Positions 38,001 to 48,150 of a stretch of DNA of 64,000 nucleotides are shown here, piece after piece. This DNA is from Numida meleagris (lineage: Eukaryota > Chordata > Aves > Galliformes > Numididae). Position 1 is the stretch's first letter, and every line of letters starts with the position of its first letter. The stretch spans positions 101,725,636-101,789,635 of the forward strand of contig NC_034409.1 in the NCBI RefSeq assembly GCF_002078875.1, read 5' to 3'. Under the pieces are notes generated by a model. It had not been told where the DNA came from and ran no database searches. It saw only the letters and a list, made by a program, of their open reading frames with translations. A program made the position numbers and the translations under genes.

Positions 38001-41000
38001 AAGTCTGAGCAGAAACAGTTATCCAAGTACAACATAATTTCCAGAATCAGTATCAAGACTTTAGGAGGGTAAAAAATTCCCCAGTCTATTTTTGCTAAAT
38101 GCAACTTAAGAAGTACACTGACATGACATTTCTGGAAATAGTAAGGAGCAATGAAAAAACTAAACATGTCTTCATGAGGAATAGTAACTTCTACTCCTGA
38201 CTGATATACAGACAAGGCAAATATATTCTGCCTTTAATACAGGCATGGACAGTGCTATATGATGTTGGTGGAAGTAACTGCTTGTACCTTAGCTTCTTTC
38301 AATGCAAAAAACAATGAAGTTTAGACCCTGAATAATATGATGCAGGGAGATAGCTAGTGTAGACACAGACCATCAAGCCTAGTTTGTGGGACTGCTGATA
38401 ACTCATATCAGTACTGGCTAAATTTCCTCATCTAGTACCAGAGTTTCACCATTTACATTTTGCACATTACTGCTCACAGTGGTTGCAGAGTACTGCACAT
38501 GCTACCCAGCTTTAAAATGAAATACAACCCCTGTCCTGGCAAGGGAAGCATTATCTGTGAAGGTCACTCAGATACTTACATCCCTGATGTGACTTCCTGG
38601 GCCTTGTGGGCGTTGGGGATTGGGTTTCAGTTGTTTAATCCCTGTTGGGCTGCAAGGCTAAATCTGCAGAAAAGGTTACAGTTTAGACAGTGCCCTGTGT
38701 ATCATTTGCCAGTCACACAAAGCAGAAGGTAACTTGTTTAATGCAGGAAGTTTTGACGTCCTGATGATTTTTCAGTCTGTCACATCAGAATTTTATTTTT
38801 TTTAAAAAAGGAAATATGGGATTTTTTGTCCGTTCTGGATATCATCATGTTTAAATGGAAATACAAGTCAAAAGTAAAACAAGAATATTTGTAAAACAGC
38901 AAAACTGAGAGCTGTGCCTTTATTTAAAAAAAAAAAAAAAAAATTGTATCTTTTTAATGTATGTTTGTTTTCTCATAGATGGAAGCTTTTAAAAACAGTG
39001 TAACTTTTATAAAAGTCTATATGTTTGGACTATCACATAATCCACTTCTTGCTGATTACTAGTTGCTCTGTTAAATAAGTTTTCATTAGGAAAAAGCATT
39101 TTCCATTTCAGAGGGCTGTGAGGTAACTTAAAAAAAAAAATGATCTGAAGAAAAAAGGAAGATGTCCAAAAGCCTACTAATACTGACTTGGTAGTCTAGT
39201 AATGCCAACTTAATAGCTCAATAATCAGCCTCTCACTTCATCAGAAACACTGCACTGGTCCTAAAGTGTTTCTCTCAGAGACCCCAACTGCTACCAAACT
39301 GCCCCCTTCTTTCCTCTTCCTCACACATCCAGTCATCTCCCAGTTGTCAGCGCAACCCAAAGCTTCCCACCAAATCTGTCTGGGGGAGAGATACATACTG
39401 GAGGAGTATCACAAGACCTTGCCAGGGTCGGCTCTTTCTTTGCACTGAAGCATGTCATTTTAAGGACATTGCTTTTCTTCCTATAGCACAAAGGAAAATG
39501 AACAGAGCTGTGAGTATATGGTGCTGCTGCTTAGGTCTGCATGCCTTTTCAGCTAGTTTTCCCTGAAACTTGGAAGGAGGATACCCATGCATTTGCTACC
39601 TATGGTTTCCCAATTTCTATCCATATTTATCACTCCCTTGGCACCTCTGCAAAGCACAGAGGTAGGGAGACATAGCAGTGGCTCTCACTTCTATACACTA
39701 AAATCTGCCCACACAGGAATTCTGCAAGTTTCTAGACCTCCAAATATTTCAGAATTTTCATTCATTTCTGCTGACTGTACATTTCACTGAAAAAGTGATG
39801 CTGGAAGTTACCTAGGAAGAAAATCTTCTAGCTGTAAGTACTGTTTACTATGTAGAACTTCTTCCTATCTATCTCACATGAGACAAATGTTATCTGTAAA
39901 TGATACCATTTTAGCAGCAAAGCAGTCTTTTTAATAGAATGGTGCAATCATCTCACTAAAGGTAATACAGAAGGACTCACACACTCATTGAGCAAGCCCA
40001 GACTTGCTTTCAGGACTGGAATCTGCATCTGACATTCTGACTTTAAGTACTACTTGTTTACTATTCGTTCATGTTCAGTTGTGATATTCATTGAAAATCT
40101 ATGAGCAGGGAGCCAATTACTGAGTGGACTGAAGAAACGTTGTTTGAACAGTTTTGTACCATCCATGTAAATATGCTGAGGGCACATCTCACCAGGAAAA
40201 TTAAATAGTAGTAGTAAACTTATGTAGAGCAGGCAACCCAAATGACCAAAATACTGATCAAGTGCTTAGGACCTTCATTAATGACCAGCAAATTAACTGC
40301 TGAATACTTGAGCCAATGGTTCTGTCATATGGAGTCAGTCAGCACAATCACTGCCATATGTGGAAAAGAGAGCATTAAACTAAACAGAGATAAACAGAAC
40401 CACTATAATGACGCAGTGGATTTGCCTTCAGATCTGATACTAATTGCCATGTGTCATACAATGCAGAAGGATGAACACAGCAGTTGCTTTCCAATGTATC
40501 TGGCACCCAGGTGTTTAAGCCAGTTGCCAAGTAGCTTGTAGCAGCCAGTTTTTTTTGGTTTTTTTTTGAGGCAATCACATGGCTCAGCCCCACTTCTGCA
40601 TCAATTTAGACAATTAGCTTTGTACTGATGTAAGCTCCTAGTGTGTAGAACTATGCCTGTGAAAATCTTTCTGCTTGTACGTAGTTGGCAACCGCATGAT
40701 TTCTTCTCTGATAACAAATTTCCATTCTAGCTTTAGTTTTTCCACCTGTAAACTTCAAGGACTGGAAAATAAGTTGAAAAAATAAACAAACATATAAACA
40801 GAAATATTTATTTTTATAAAGAAAAAAAAAGATAAAAAATGTTCTTTAATGCCTGTGGCACATTATATGTGAAATTTTTAAGATCAGTAGGAAAGGAAGT
40901 TTCTTGGTAGCCAGAAAGAAGTTATATTCCATGTACATTCAGAGGAATCTTCCCCACAAAGACTGTATCACATCACATAGTTTAGATTTAAGAGAGTTAA

Positions 41001-42428
41001 ACAACTTAAAGATTCTCTATTTAAGAGTAGCAAGCCTAAAATTTTCTAATTCTACCTTGCTATTCCCTGTGATAACTTCATTTGAGTTCCTCAGGGAACC
41101 ATTTCTGTGGTTGCTGTCAACATAAACATATATAGATTACTTTAACTTCCCCACATTCCAACAATTCTGTGCTTTTCCCATGACCCCATTTCCACTTGCA
41201 CTTCCAAGATCATGACCCCCACTTTGGGAATAACATTTGCTCAAAGATATATTCTGCCAACCAAAGTACTGCCCAAACAAATGAGCAATGTGTTGAGCAA
41301 AACCACATTACCAGGAAGTAGGGATCTGAAATAACATTCATAGCTCCAAAACCATTTCCCTCTGAGGGTAAATGATCTATCAGTGTTCCCAGCTCCATTC
41401 TGTCAGGTTTCTCAACAGTGTATATATTATGCCACAAAGCTATGGCTTGACATTTCTTATGTCATCTCCCCAAATCTAGTCTCCTACTTAATAATTAAGA
41501 AATCCAAAACAGTTATCTTATTCAGAAGGTTTATCAAGCATTAGCTGTGAAAATTAGCCTGTGAGGAAAGGTTATAACCCTAATAAGTGTATTATGTTAT
41601 GTTCTTCATTATTCTATCTGCTATACCTGCAGTTTTTCCCTGCAGTATATTTTCCTTGTATTTACAAAGTTTAGAATTTTTTGTTCACTATTTCAAAACC
41701 ACCAAGGAACATTTTTCAAAATTCCAATTGAGAGTCAAATCCAAAAGAGAATACAGACCATGGTAGCAGTCCTTTATTTGCTTTCCAGTGTCTCTCAGAA
41801 ATTTGCACTGAGATGGCCCAAATGCTTCCCCTACTTATGCTGATTAAAATTGGAGTGACTCTATTCATAGTAGCACAACAGAAAACCTGACCTGGCTTGA
41901 AGCCTTGGATATTCATGTTTCAGCTACTCACAGGAGAAGAGGCCCTTGAAGTTAGTGCTCTTAGCATGGGGTCTGCATTAAAGTAATTCTAGAGTCAAAA
42001 CAATAAGGCAACTTTGAGCTGAGTCAATGCTAAAAAATAATAGAGTATTGAGTTGCTAACATTATAACAGCAGCTCCATGAGTACTGCAAGTGTGGTTGT
42101 TAAAATGGTTGTCCGCTTACATCTAATAGAATGGACCACTGTTGTGTGACCTGGAAACTGGACAGTAGAGTCCACTGAAAAAACACTAAACCATTCCTAT
42201 TTCACTGCAGAAGGGTTGCACAATCCATTTTAGCCAGCTAAGGACAGACACAGACAAATCATCTGGCAAGACATCAAATTTTACGAGCAATCTCATAAAC
42301 AATTGTTTTCAGCAATTATTTTGTCTTGTGAGTAGCAGCAAAGACTATTTTGCAGTGAAAACCACTCAATATTCCCTTTTTAGTAGCAGAATTTGAGGGA
42401 AATTTTTGATGAACTGGAAGAAAAATTT
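35031..42428. other. Unique AT-rich non-coding DNA
   Basis: No gene or interspersed repeat is recognised over about 7.4 kb. There is an A18 run at 38926-38943, an A10 run near 39131, T-rich tracts at 40550-40568 and a TTTA-poor AT-rich background. Frames of up to 99 codons (for example 40242-40541) lack domains. Confidence 0.55.
38926..38943 (+). repeat. A18 homopolymer run
   Basis: Eighteen consecutive A residues after TTATTT. No retroelement body is recognised upstream. Confidence 0.9.
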
Positions 42429-42433
42429 CAATG
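42429..42433 (+). repeat. Target-site duplication CAATG, left copy (LTR 1)
   Basis: CAATG directly precedes the LTR start TGTCATGG and is repeated exactly at 42963-42967 after the LTR end TGACA. A 5-bp duplication is the footprint of retroviral-type integration. Confidence 0.9.
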
Positions 42434-42592
42434 TGTCATGGTTTTGTGATTTTCGGTTATTGGTATTCCACATCATAACATCATGTAGTGAATGTACCTG
42501 GTTCTCAGAAGAGAAGGACTACTACATTCCCCACGGTACTTTGCTCCTCTGTTACCATTTTCCAGCCGGAGAGAAAAGATAAAAGCTCACAG

Positions 42593-42599
42593 TATAAAA
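42593..42599 (+). promoter_or_regulatory. TATA-like box of LTR 1
   Basis: TATAAAA sits about 160 bp into the LTR, just upstream of a GC-richer segment with CpG sites (for example 'gtatctcgtcttggcagc'), as expected for a U3 promoter. Activity is not shown. The inverted LTR copy lacks this exact box because a 14-bp segment between two ATAAAA repeats is missing there. Confidence 0.5.
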
Positions 42600-42801
42600 A
42601 CTTGCAGATCACGAGACCTCGTTCCTTTTCCGCCCGTATCTCGTCTTGGCAGCACCTCGCTCTCCAGCCGTCTTATCGTCGGTAGTAGAGTAAGGCCTAC
42701 CTTGATTTTGGGACATTCTCTCTCTCTGTATTGGATTTATCAGCTTAAATTGTAATTATATTGTATTATAGTGTGTTGTTTTGCATTCCGATATCTTATT
42801 T

Positions 42802-42807
42802 AGTAAA
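42802..42807 (+). promoter_or_regulatory. Possible LTR polyadenylation signal (AGTAAA)
   Basis: AGTAAA, a known variant of AATAAA, is followed within 20 bases by TTTGTTT and then a TTGTTG stretch, a plausible T/GT-rich downstream element. The same bases are conserved in the inverted LTR (plus-strand TTTACT at 43975-43980). No canonical AATAAA is seen in the LTR. Confidence 0.35.
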
Positions 42808-42866
42808 TTAGTTTGTTTCTCCTCAGATTGTTGCCACTGTTTTTTGCTCTCAGGGCCATCTCCTTA

Positions 42867-42891
42867 CCCTTTTTCCCTTTTCCCTTTTCCC
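42867..42891 (-). other. G-quadruplex motif on the minus strand of LTR 1
   Basis: Four C3 runs separated by T5, T4 and T4 lie on the plus strand, so the minus strand reads four G3 runs with A-only loops. It is close to the 3' end of the LTR (U5 side) and is conserved in the other LTR copy. Confidence 0.75.
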
Positions 42892-42962
42892 GGGGCGTGG
42901 ACCCGTGGATCCCCCATCCCCTTCGTCACGGAACTGGGCCGAACGCCCGTAAACCGTTGACA

Positions 42963-42967
42963 CAATG
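42963..42967 (+). repeat. Target-site duplication CAATG, right copy (LTR 1)
   Basis: Exact repeat of the 5 bp before LTR 1. This shows that LTR 1 is an independent insertion and not one arm of a single inverted element. Confidence 0.9.
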
Positions 42968-43215
42968 GAAAACACGAGTTATTAACACCAGTGGCCACAC
43001 ATACACAAATGAACTGGTCAGTTGGCCAGACATGGAAGCCTACATCTTGAGACTCTTCAGTCAGCTGAGACTTCTCCCTCTCCCACAGATTGTTGCTATT
43101 AGTGAAAGCAGACAAAACCTTCTGAAAATGTTTCTAAAGCCAATTCAGTTAATCTATCTCCTAAATTTTACCTTGGAAGTAACCCCTTGAACACAAGACA
43201 ACAGTTTTCCCTTGG
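42968..43215. other. Spacer between LTR 1 and the CR1 copy
   Basis: About 250 bp of ordinary unique sequence with no retroviral primer-binding site or gag-like frame next to the LTR, which supports the solo-LTR reading. No other feature is recognised. Confidence 0.6.
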
Positions 43216-43306
43216 TGCTAGGAATGCCAGCAATATTCTTGTCAGCATTAGGCAAAGTATTGACAGTGGGTCAAAGGAGGTGATCCTTCTCCTCTGCTAA
43301 GCACTG

Positions 43307-43672
43307 GTGAGGCCACGTCTGGAGTGCTGTGTCCAGTCTTGGGCCCTTCAGTGCAAGACAGACATGGAGCTACTAGAAGGAGTCCAGGGAAGGGACAGAA
43401 AAAGGATGAAGAAACTGGAGCATCTCTCTTATGAGGAAAGGCTGAGAGAGCTGAGACTGTTCAGCCTAGAGAAAAAAGTCTCAAAGGGATCTCAAGGGTA
43501 TCATATCGATGTATATAAATACCTGAAGGGAGGGTACAAAGAGGGTGGAACTAGGCTCTTTTCAGTAGTGTTGAGTGGTAGGACAAGAGGCAATGGGCAC
43601 AAACTGGAACATGGGAGATTCCATCCGAACATCAGGAAACACTTCTGTGCTGTGCAGGTGACGGAAAGCTGA
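43307..43672 (+). pseudogene. CR1 ORF2 C-terminal remnant
   Basis: An open stretch of 121 codons from a chance Met reads as the C-terminal part of CR1 ORF2. It has [71 protein letters not shown] and then a stop replacing the HW block. The NIRKHF and YKYLKGG wording resembles a different CR1 subfamily from the copy at 10.1 kb (NYLKGG, DTRNHYF). There is no RT catalytic core, so it is non-functional. Confidence 0.9.
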
Positions 43673-43814
43673 CTCAGGTTGCCCAGAGAGGTTGTGGAAT
43701 CTCACCCTTGAGATCTTCAAAAGCTGCCTGGACATGGTCCTGGGCAACGTGCTCCTGATGGTTCTGCTGAAGTAGGCAGGTTGAACATTATGACTTCCAG
43801 AGGTTCCCTGCAGA

Positions 43815-43819
43815 CTATG
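43815..43819 (+). repeat. Target-site duplication CTATG, left copy (LTR 2)
   Basis: CTATG immediately precedes the LTR 2 edge TGTCAACGG and is repeated at 44332-44336. It lies inside the CR1 3' terminal repeat. Confidence 0.9.
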
Positions 43820-44331
43820 TGTCAACGGTTTACGGGCGTTCGGCCCAGTTCCATGACGAAGGGGACAGGGGACCCACGGGCCCACACCCCGGGAAAAGGG
43901 AAAAGGGGAAAAGGGTAAAGAGATGGCCCTGAGAGCAAAAAACAGTGGCAACAATCTGAGGAGAAACAAACTAATTTACTAAATAAGATATCGGAATGCA
44001 AAACAACACACTATAATACAATATAATTACAATTTAAGTTGATAAATCCAATACAGAGAGAGAGAATGTCCTGAAATCAAGGTAGGCCTTACTCTACTAC
44101 CGACGATAAGACGGCTGGAGAGCAAGGTGCTGCCAAGACGAGACGGCGGAAAAAGGGACTAGGTCTCGTGATCTGCAAGTTTTTATCTTTTCCTTCTGAC
44201 TGGAAAATGGTAACAGAGGAGCAAAGTACTGTGGGGAATGTAGTAGTCCTTCTCTTCTGAGAACCAGGTACATTCACTACATGATGTTATGATGTGGAAT
44301 ACCAATAACCGAAAATCACAAAACCATGACA
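43820..44331 (-). mobile_element. Solo LTR of the same family, minus orientation (LTR 2)
   Basis: A 512-bp LTR on the minus strand, the same family as LTR 1. By eye it is about 95 percent identical, with two stretches of 100 bp or more that match perfectly. Its ends are TGTCA and TGACA and it has its own 5-bp duplication (CTATG). Relative to LTR 1 it lacks 14 bp containing the TATA-like box (junction near 44180-44187). It also has TG or CA at several positions where LTR 1 keeps CG, a sign of methylation-driven decay. No internal retroviral sequence adjoins it. Chance frames over it (43562-43969 and 44089-44404 minus) are not genes. Confidence 0.92.
43891..43915 (+). other. G-quadruplex motif in LTR 2 (plus strand here)
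   Basis: GGGAAAAGGGAAAAGGGG followed by AAAAGGG: four G-runs with A4 loops, the counterpart of the minus-strand motif in LTR 1. Additional G-runs (GGGGACAGGGG) lie 20 bp upstream at 43861-43871. Confidence 0.75.
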
Positions 44332-44336
44332 CTATG
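44332..44336 (+). repeat. Target-site duplication CTATG, right copy (LTR 2)
   Basis: Exact repeat of 43815-43819, followed by ATTCTGTGAA, the remaining tail of the interrupted CR1. Confidence 0.9.
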
Positions 44337-44347
44337 ATTCTGTGAAT
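44337..44347 (+). mobile_element. CR1 3' terminal repeat, displaced end
   Basis: ATTCTGTGAA is the end of the CR1 tail that continues from 43819 once LTR 2 and one copy of CTATG are disregarded. It ties the two halves of the CR1 together across the LTR. Confidence 0.8.
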
Positions 44348-45672
44348 TTCCAGGTCAGTCAAGCTTTTTAAGTTTCTTGTCATTGGGCCTGGAGATCTCA
44401 TCACAGTTCGTTATTGATGCTGAATGACAAGATTTGCATCTGGACTCCTGAGCTAAGCAAAATACTCCTTGATATTAAAAGGGTTGCCATGGTTAAAGTA
44501 GATACAGAGTGTCAAGGATTAGTATCTCTTGCCTGGTCCAAAGAAGTGTTTTCTGTGTCACACAGCAAAGATTACATGGGAAAAATTTCTAGCTCTCCAG
44601 CTGAATTCTTGGACTCCTAAATAGGAGCCATTTTCAGAGATCAGGTTATCAAGGGTCACAGATGGTGGTAGACAAAAGACGGGTAGGCACTGGTGTGATT
44701 GGTTGGATGGACAGAGTGCTAAAGATTACTCGCCAGAGCATGGCTATCAGCTGACCCTTGCTTTCATCCTGCCTGATCTTCTAGGGAGCCCTAGATATTA
44801 GAGGATCAAAAGGATCACTCAGAGGTACATCTGCTTTCTGTCAGGAGAGAATGTGTGCCCTTGAGAGCCTGGAGCCACACCAAGACAGAGAAGGCACTGA
44901 GCACACTTACTGTTGTGTCCCCTGTTCTGATCGCCCCTGAAGAGCCTCACTCCTACGAACAGAGGTAAGGATTTTTAATGTTAGGTTTTATTAACATAGG
45001 TCCCATTTTTCTTTTACACTGCCAGTGTTATATCCTGATCATTTCTGGTAGCTACTATAAAAATGAGAAGAGTCAACCTCCTTTTATACTTCAGTTCTAA
45101 CTGTATACATTCCAACAGGAATCCAAACATATATTAACTTTCTGATTTTTTATATTTTAGATTTAGATTCAACTTCAAATTTCCTGCCTTTCCAGTACCT
45201 GACACAGTAGACAGAATTCTTCTTCTTTTTCACTCTACCTGCTGCTGCTTTTCTACTTTTGACACTGTATAACTCATAGTAACCATGAGAGGAAATGAAT
45301 CTTTCCCGGTGCACAGTGACATCTAACAAATGCCAATGTGAATTAAGTTATGTATGAAAAATGAGCTAAAACACCTTGCTAGGTACACATTTTAAAATAC
45401 AAAGGCTGCTGCTATCTTAATTCAAGTAAAAAGAAAAAATCAAAAAGGTAATCACAAACGCATTTAATTATCTACTGATGTTTGCAATATATTGCATATT
45501 TTAACAAGTGTGTATTCATACACTTGAAAAAATGTACATGGAATAGAAATACCAGATATTAGCACCTTTAAAATATATATTTATAAATAAGTATAATCTC
45601 AAAAAAAACTAGACACTGAAATACAGAGGACATCTTCATATGGTATAATTTTACAGATACTTTTGTTTGACT
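44348..45672. other. Unique non-coding DNA
   Basis: No gene or repeat family is recognised. Sequence is AT-rich from 45000 onward. A slightly GC-richer patch at 44640-44960 shows no domain or splice framing. Confidence 0.55.
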
Positions 45673-46158
45673 ATCACAGAATCGCAGAATTGTGGGGGTT
45701 AGAAGGGACCTCTGGAGATCATCAAGTCCAATCCCCTGCTAAAGCAGTTCCCTACAGCAGGTCACATAGGTGGGCGTCCAGACTGGTCTTGAATATCTGC
45801 AGAGTAGGAGACTCCACAGCCTCTCTGGGCAGCTTGTTCCATTGCTCAGTCACCCTCACAGTTACAAGTTCTTCCTTGTGTTAGTATGGAACTTTCTGTG
45901 CTCCAGTTTCTGTCCATTGTCCCTTGTTCTGTTGTTGCTTGCCACTGAAAAGAGTCCACCACCACCAACCTGTCTCCCACCCTTTAGATAATTATAAACA
46001 GTTATGTGGTCCCTCCTCAACCTTCTCCAGGGCAAAAAGCCCCAGGTCTCTCAGCCTTTCCTCATACAGCAGATGCTCCAGGCCCCTAATCATCTTTGTG
46101 GCCCTCCACTGGGCTCTTTCTAGGGAGATCCCTGTCTTTTTTGAACTGGGAAGCCCAG
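45673..46158 (-). mobile_element. CR1 LINE 3' fragment (about 490 bp)
   Basis: A minus-strand CR1. The plus-strand left edge has the terminal repeat ATCACAGAATCGCAGAATTG, then 'gaagggacctctggagatca', 'ccacagcctctctgggcagc', 'cctttcctcatacagcagat' and 'gctccaggcccctaatcatc', ending at 'gaactgggaagccca'. Part of the minus-strand translation (45992-46177) is CR1 ORF2: [33 protein letters not shown]. The segment toward the 3' UTR has lost its frame. It is 5'-truncated just before the QFW block. Confidence 0.95.
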
Positions 46159-47165
46159 TGGTATCAGTGGTTTTCAACTGAAGTACTGATTTGAGTGCCC
46201 AGCTGGACAGGTTTCATCTTCAGAAATTATATCTGGACTTAGAATTTAACTGTCCTTAAGGTGCTGAAGCTGTGAAAACAAAGTGGAACCGTAACAGTGG
46301 AAGCCCCCCTACAGATGCATTTACTTCTGAAGCTCTTAGCCAGGAACTTCTGCTTGCATTTTATGCCATACAAACATACTGTCAGCAACTGTGACCTCTG
46401 TACAGAGGCTTCAGCTCCCATCAACATCACATAGGGATGTTGTGTAAAAGGAGAAAACTAAGGATGACATAAGTAAGAAATATAGCTTAACAAAGTAGTT
46501 CTGCAGGAGAGAAGCTCAGGTTTTCCTATTACCTTGGCAATAGCTGTAGGCTGTAACGTTAACTACTTGGACATCTGCATCCTTAGAACAATTTATTCCT
46601 TTAGTAACCAGAGTAAACAGTGGAGTGCTCCTAGGAACCAGAATATATCGCTACTCAACAAAAGTAATTGAATGCAAGGAAAGAACTCAACCTACTCTTA
46701 AATTTAATAGTCTTGATTTTAATGCCTGGGAGAGAATTAATTTTTTTCTCTCTCTCTTTACATGAAACTGAACAGGACATTTTTAAGGTCAGGAATTTCC
46801 TGAGCTTTGCCCACTGTGGGTGTTTTGCGGTCCATTATACACATGCTTCCCCACTGCTCATGCCGGGACTATTTTTTATTGTTACTAACCTCTAATGGTG
46901 CACCTGATAAATGTTAAAATTTGCTTGCAGGTTGGAGCGTACTGGCACCAGTGACATGGAACCCACACCCCAGATGTCGTTTCATTCTGAGAGGATGTGG
47001 AGGCAGGAAGGGAAGGAAGGGTGCCAAATGACCTAAATGAATGTTTCAATTAGCAAGAGTCCTTGCCAGCCATGCATAACCGAAACAGGCAAAGCACAAG
47101 GAGTAGCTTTCTTTTACAACTCCAAGCAGCTTTCTGTGAAGAAGTCTGAATTACCAACTGATTTG

Positions 47166-47187
47166 TTTATTTATTTATTTATTTATT
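47166..47187 (+). repeat. (TTTA)n microsatellite
   Basis: Five perfect TTTA units plus a partial one. A simple tetranucleotide repeat. Confidence 0.9.
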
Positions 47188-47468
47188 GCTAGAAGAGAGG
47201 GCAGTAAACAATTTAAATATCCAAATATCTAGGGGTTCTTCTGCTCACCCTAAAAATGTAACTGCTTATATCACAAGTGGATTTGTGTTGCACTGTGTAG
47301 GTGTGTGGGGTAATATCCTCCAGCCCTGAAGTAATATCCTTACAGGAATGTAGTGGTGGTACAGATAAACTAATATATTAATTAACATCACTTGCTTCCT
47401 GGTTGGGCACAGTCTCTGAAAGGCAGCTCCGTTTCATAAAGGAAATGCTATGAACTGTCAGGATACTT

Positions 47469-47489
47469 AAAAACAAACAAACAAACAAA
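47469..47489 (+). repeat. (AAAC)n microsatellite
   Basis: Four to five AAAC units. A second run of the same unit lies 660 bp away at 48130. Confidence 0.85.
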
Positions 47490-48129
47490 TCAGTCAGCAA
47501 TGTCAGGATGAGTTCTTATTTGTGCCTGCAGCACAGAGATGGCCTCCAGATGCCAAGGGAATGATTCAGGGTTGGGAAGATATAGTATAACATGCCTGTT
47601 TAGCCAGGGAAGACTGTGGCCAGTTTTTCAGATCCAAATACTCCAAGGACTCTTGTAAACTTTTAATCATAAGAATATTTTTTAGTGGTATAAAGGCAGA
47701 CTGATTTTGCCTGGGCAACTGTGCCTTGCTCTGAGAAGATCAAGTGAGACAGAAGTCATTCAAATACTCCACACCAATGAAAGCAGTAAAAATGTGTTAA
47801 TCATTTTCTCATTTATTGTGTCCATATGTTGATTTCTATTTCATTCATCCGTAAGTCCTCCTCTGCAATACAGCATACAATAGAATGGCTGCAGTGGCAT
47901 CAGCTGCAGCATGTTGGATACGCACCATTTCTTTGACCTTCATGAGTGCCATATTTGCAAATTGTCACTAAAAATACCCAGTGGTGAGAGAGGCTTTCCA
48001 TAACCTTGAATACAAGGCTTCAGTTTGTTATTCACCCTCTCTAGTCCAAATAAAAGCCATTGTTGATGGAGAAGAGGCTGAATAAAGCTCAGTAATCACA
48101 GTAATCCGTCTATTACTGCTTTAAAAAAC

Positions 48130-48150
48130 CAAACAAACAAACAAACAAAA
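48130..48150 (+). repeat. (AAAC)n microsatellite
   Basis: Five AAAC-type units in the same orientation as the run at 47469. No retroelement body is recognised next to either. Confidence 0.85.

Larger units (their letters stand above)
42434..42962 (+). mobile_element. Solo LTR of an endogenous retrovirus, plus orientation (LTR 1)
   Basis: A 529-bp LTR beginning TGTCA and ending TGACA, flanked by a perfect 5-bp duplication, with no internal retroviral sequence on either side. This is the usual product of LTR-LTR recombination. Internal order fits U3-R-U5: an upstream half with TATAAAA at 42593-42599, then an AGTAAA possible polyadenylation variant at 42802-42807, then a C/T-rich segment near the 3' end. 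A near-identical copy lies inverted at 43820-44331. A 5-bp duplication is typical of ERVL-like elements; I do not assign a family name. Chance frames within it (42488-43190) are not genes. Confidence 0.9.
43216..43819 (+). mobile_element. CR1 LINE 3' fragment, main body, interrupted by an LTR
   Basis: A plus-strand CR1 fragment covering the ORF2 C-terminus and 3' UTR. Blocks visible are 'gtgggtcaaaggaggtgatc', 'ctggtgaggccacgtctgga', 'gaggaaaggctgagagagct', 'ggacaagaggcaatgggcac', 'gttgcccagagaggttgtgg' and the 3' UTR 'gacttccagaggttccctgc'. The body stops at ACTATG, where LTR 2 begins. The last bases of the CR1 (ATTCTGTGAA) are found on the far side of LTR 2 at 44337-44347. The CR1 was therefore present before the LTR inserted. 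Confidence 0.93.

Noticed and set aside
42488..43190. Three open frames of 65-125 codons
   Set aside because: They lie inside or run out of LTR 1; the same peptide (starting MFLLRLLPLFFALRAI) appears in LTR 2, so they are repeat shadows.
42434..44331. Single large DNA transposon or foldback element with 0.5-kb inverted ends
   Set aside because: Each arm has its own, different 5-bp target duplication and LTR-type TG...CA ends, which fits two separate solo LTRs.
43562..44404. Minus-strand frames of 62-135 codons
   Set aside because: Shadows of LTR 2 and of the antisense of the CR1 fragment.
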